7,685 nucleotides of DNA, from the NCBI GenBank assembly GCA_014858325.1, contig RKCM01000056.1, positions 1-7,685 of the forward strand. Reading direction: 5' to 3'. Every line of letters starts with the position of its first letter. Positions within the stretch are counted from its first letter, which is position 1. The translations under genes and the position numbers were made by a program. Positions 5,514 to 7,685 of this stretch are shown here, in pieces. The notes beneath the pieces are model-generated. The model was not told where the DNA came from and ran no database searches. It saw only the letters and a list, made by a program, of their open reading frames with translations. The DNA is from Oscillospiraceae bacterium. Its GTDB lineage: Bacteria > Bacillota > Clostridia > Oscillospirales > Ruminococcaceae.

Positions 5514-5555
5514 CCCTCTCAGGCGCTTACGCGCCAGCTCCCCCAAAGGGGGAGC
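5514..5555. repeat. Partial or variant intergenic repeat, copy C, after marR
   Basis: CCCTCTC (5514-5520) is followed by the hairpin GGCGC-TTAC-GCGCC (5522-5535) and GCTCCCCC-AAA-GGGGGAGC (5537-5555). The order matches the left half of copy B, but the middle hairpin is different and the second half is absent. It begins 5 bases after the marR stop codon. The last hairpin lacks a T tract, so it is at best a weak terminator. Confidence 0.7.
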
Positions 5556-5606
5556 CGGGAACTTGTTACCAAATATGAACTTTTTCCGAAAATTGGGGAA
5601 AGCGCA

Positions 5607-5634
5607 TTGACAATTAAAATGTTTTGTATAGAAT
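5607..5634 (+). promoter_or_regulatory. Promoter of the ABC exporter operon
   Basis: The consensus -35 TTGACA (5607-5612) and -10 TAGAAT (5629-5634) are 16 bp apart. The start site would be near 5641, in the middle of the palindromic operator-like element. A strong promoter under a repressor site fits tightly controlled, inducible expression. The leader is about 42 nt. Confidence 0.8.
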
Positions 5635-5652
5635 TGTTCCGTACCAAACAAT
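5625..5652. promoter_or_regulatory. Operator-like element over the ABC promoter -10 and start site
   Basis: ATTGTT (5633-5638) and AACAAT (5647-5652) are perfect inverted repeats around a GTAC centre (5641-5644); 16 of 20 positions are symmetric. The element begins TGTATAGAA, overlaps the -10 box and matches the marR element at 20 of 28 positions. Size, symmetry and place suit a MarR dimer acting as a repressor. Confidence 0.7.
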
Positions 5653-5682
5653 CAGAATGAAACCAAAGGAGGGTTTGACCCG

Positions 5683-7434
5683 ATGATCAAAAAGTTAGTG
5701 TCGCACCTGGGCGAGTACAAACGCGCCGCGGTGCTGACGCCGCTGCTTGCCGCACTGGAAGCCGTCATGGACATCCTGCTGCCCACCATCATGGCCTTTA
5801 TCATCGACCGGGGCATTGCGCAGGGCGACATGAACGCCATCCTCAAATACGGTGCGCTGACGTTTCTGGTGGCCGTGGCTGCGCTGGCACTGGGCGTGCT
5901 GGCCGGCAAATACGCCGCCGACGCCTCCACCGGCTTTGCCGGCAACCTGCGCGACGCCATGTACGAGAACATCCAGCACTATTCCTTTTCCAACATTGAT
6001 AAGTATTCCACGGCGGGCCTTGTCACCCGCATGACCACCGATGTGACCAATGTGCAGAACGCCTTCCAGATGATCGAGCGGATGTGCGTGCGCGCCCCGG
6101 TCCATCTGGTGTTCGCCCTCATGATGGCCGTCGTCATCGGCGGCCCGCTGGCCCTCATCTTTGTGGTGGCCATCGCCTTTTTGCTGGCCGTGCTGCTCAG
6201 CATCATGGTCCCCACCTTCAAAATTTTTGACCGCGTGTTCAAGAACTACGACGCCCTGAACGCCTCGGTGCAGGAGAACGTCTCCGCCATCCGCGTCGTC
6301 AAGAGCTTCGTGCGCGAGGGTTTTGAGAACGAGAAGTACACCACCGCCTGCCAGAATCTGTACGACCAGTTCGTCAACGCCGAGAGCCGCCTGAGCTTCA
6401 ACAACCCCGTCATGCTCATTGCCATCTATGGCTGCAACATCGCCCTGAGCTGGTTCGGCTCCAAGTACATCCTCCACGGTGCCCTCACCACCGGCCAGCT
6501 GAACGCCCTGTTCGGCTACATCATGAACATCCTCATGGCCCTGATGATGCTGAGCATGGCCTTCGTCATGATCTCCATGTCCGCCGCCTCTGCCAAGCGT
6601 ATCGTGGAGGTGCTGGACGAGACCACCGACCTGCCCGCCCCCAAGAGCCCGGTGCAGCAGGTCCGGGACGGCTCCATCGAGTTCGACCACGTTTCCTTCC
6701 AGTACAAGCACGGCTCCGGCCAGCCGGTGCTGAGCGATATCACCTTCGCCATCCGGCCCGGCGAAACGCTGGGCATCATCGGCGGCACCGGCAGCGCAAA
6801 ATCCAGCCTGGTGCAGCTGATTCCCCGCCTGTACGACGCCGAGACCGGCACCGTGAAGGTGGGCGGCGTGGATGTGCGCGATTATAACCTTGACGTGCTC
6901 CGCCGGGAGGTCTCCATGGTGCTGCAGAAGAACGTGCTGTTCTCCGGCACCATCCTCGACAACCTCCGCTGGGGCGATGAGAATGCCAGCGAGGAGGAGT
7001 GCATCCGGGTGGCTAAGCTGGCCTGCGCCGATGAGTTCATCGAGCGCTTCCCCGACAAATACAACACCTGGATCGAGCAGGGCGGCTCCAACGTGTCCGG
7101 CGGCCAGAAGCAGCGGCTCACCATTGCCCGCGCCCTGCTGCGCAAGCCCAAAGTCCTCATTCTGGACGACTCCACCAGCGCCGTGGATACCGCCACCGAC
7201 GCCAAGATCCGCAAGGCCTTCCGGGAGGAGATCCCCGGCACCACCAAGATCATCATTGCACAGCGCATCTCCTCGGTGCAGGATGCCGACCGCATCCTGG
7301 TGCTGGACAACGGCCGGATCAACGGCCTGGGCACCCACGAGGAGCTGCTGAAGACCAATGCCATTTATCAGGAAGTCTACAACAGCCAGACCCAGGGCGG
7401 CGGCGACTTCGACAAGCAGGGAGGTGAGCAGTAA
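5683..7434 (+). CDS. ABC exporter half-transporter, degenerate-site subunit of a heterodimer
   Basis: The 583-aa protein has an N-terminal membrane domain with about six helices (about residues 15-305) and a C-terminal ATPase domain (330-565). ATPase motifs: A-loop Y341; Walker A GGTGSAKS (367-374), with Ala for the usual last Gly; Q-loop Q415; signature VSGGQ (471-475); Walker B VLILDD (491-496); D-loop SAVD (499-502). The catalytic Glu after Walker B is Asp (D496), and the switch His is Gln (Q527, in IIAQR). In heterodimeric exporters of Firmicutes and Thermotoga (BmrC/BmrD, TM287/TM288) such a subunit holds the non-catalytic site and needs a partner with an intact one. The ATG at 5683 has AAGGAGG 10 bases upstream. 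The partner gene begins at 7434, overlapping this stop codon by one base. Exported drugs or peptides cannot be predicted; regulation by the upstream MarR is likely. Confidence 0.95.
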   Translation: MIKKLVSHLGEYKRAAVLTPLLAALEAVMDILLPTIMAFIIDRGIAQGDMNAILKYGALTFLVAVAALALGVLAGKYAADASTGFAGNLRDAMYENIQHYSFSNIDKYSTAGLVTRMTTDVTNVQNAFQMIERMCVRAPVHLVFALMMAVVIGGPLALIFVVAIAFLLAVLLSIMVPTFKIFDRVFKNYDALNASVQENVSAIRVVKSFVREGFENEKYTTACQNLYDQFVNAESRLSFNNPVMLIAIYGCNIALSWFGSKYILHGALTTGQLNALFGYIMNILMALMMLSMAFVMISMSAASAKRIVEVLDETTDLPAPKSPVQQVRDGSIEFDHVSFQYKHGSGQPVLSDITFAIRPGETLGIIGGTGSAKSSLVQLIPRLYDAETGTVKVGGVDVRDYNLDVLRREVSMVLQKNVLFSGTILDNLRWGDENASEEECIRVAKLACADEFIERFPDKYNTWIEQGGSNVSGGQKQRLTIARALLRKPKVLILDDSTSAVDTATDAKIRKAFREEIPGTTKIIIAQRISSVQDADRILVLDNGRINGLGTHEELLKTNAIYQEVYNSQTQGGGDFDKQGGEQ

Positions 7435-7685
7435 TGGCACAAACCAAAGCAAAAGTGGTGCACGGCCCCGGCCCCCGCGGCATGGGCGGCCCGCGCCCCA
7501 AGGTGGAAAACCCCGGCAAGCTGCTCCGGCGGATCATGGCAGAAGTGTTCCAGCATTACCTGCCCCACTGCATCCTCGTGCTCTGCTGCATCTTTGCCAG
7601 CGCCTTTGCCAATGTGCAGGCCAGCCTGTTTTTGCAGACGCTGGTGGACGATTACATCGTCCCCATGACCCAGCAGGCCGACCCT
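7434..7685 (+). CDS. Second ABC exporter half-transporter, N-terminal part only
   Basis: The first 84 codons are present and the gene continues past the window. The start codon shares one base with the previous stop (TAATG), and GGGAGGT lies 8 bases upstream within the preceding gene, so the two are translationally coupled and probably made in equal amounts. The N-terminus is a basic, Gly/Pro-rich stretch (residues 7-28, with GPGPRGMGGPRP), as in many second subunits of heterodimeric exporters. A first membrane helix (about 43-65) and LVDDYIVP (70-77), the usual extracellular-side motif after helix 1, follow. It should supply the catalytic ATPase site missing from the first subunit, but that part is not in the window. 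Confidence 0.9.
   Translation, partial: MAQTKAKVVHGPGPRGMGGPRPKVENPGKLLRRIMAEVFQHYLPHCILVLCCIFASAFANVQASLFLQTLVDDYIVPMTQQADP

Noticed and set aside
5657..5686. Nine-codon leader ORF (MKPKEGLTR) whose TGA overlaps the ABC start codon
   Set aside because: It has no ribosome binding site, and its codons include the real AAGGAGG of the ABC gene, so the frame is most likely incidental.
5695..7452. Long open frame of 585 codons on the minus strand opposite the ABC gene
   Set aside because: It mirrors the codon bias of the plus-strand gene, resembles no family and is low-complexity (His, Gly, Ala rich). GC-rich genes commonly leave such antisense frames open.

Overview
The window is 7,685 bp of a GC-rich bacterial chromosome. 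High GC in coding DNA, near-consensus sigma-A promoters, AGGAGG-type ribosome binding sites, a long-form (about 290 aa) PurC and a heterodimeric ABC exporter all fit a Firmicute. The small intergenic repeats with CCCTCTC ends and CTCCCCC/GGGGGAG hairpins resemble, from memory and unchecked, those common in Faecalibacterium, Subdoligranulum and Gemmiger (Oscillospiraceae). The genus is an inference.

Layout. The left half is read on the minus strand. It holds a secreted leucine-rich-repeat (LRR) surface protein (1-1117, C-terminus outside the window), a YitT-family membrane protein (1325-2194) and purC (2487-3356). Each has its own promoter; YitT and purC have intrinsic terminators. The 434-bp divergent region 3357-3790 holds a MITE-like repeat, two purC promoters and the promoter of the next gene; I saw nothing convincing at 3588-3650. 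The right half is read on the plus strand: a glycerophosphodiester phosphodiesterase (GDPD)-family gene (3791-4789), a MarR-type regulator (5017-5508), then two ABC exporter half-transporters (5683-7434 and 7434 to the window end) joined by a TAATG overlap.

How the parts work together. The MarR gene and the ABC operon carry the same roughly 28-bp element, 20 of 28 positions identical, directly over or after their -10 boxes. This predicts a regulator that represses itself and the exporter pair. The first exporter half has a degenerate ATPase site (Asp for the catalytic Glu, Gln for the switch His), so it should work only with the partner that starts at 7434. The purC and GDPD promoters are divergent, with -35 hexamers that abut without a gap. 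Two copies of a 127-152 bp element with 13-bp terminal inverted repeats bracket the GDPD gene in opposite orientation. One lies in the purC leader; the other supplies the GDPD terminator.

No tRNA, rRNA, CRISPR array, transposase or phage gene was seen. I found no wholly new gene system. The most informative signals are regulatory and repeat-based.
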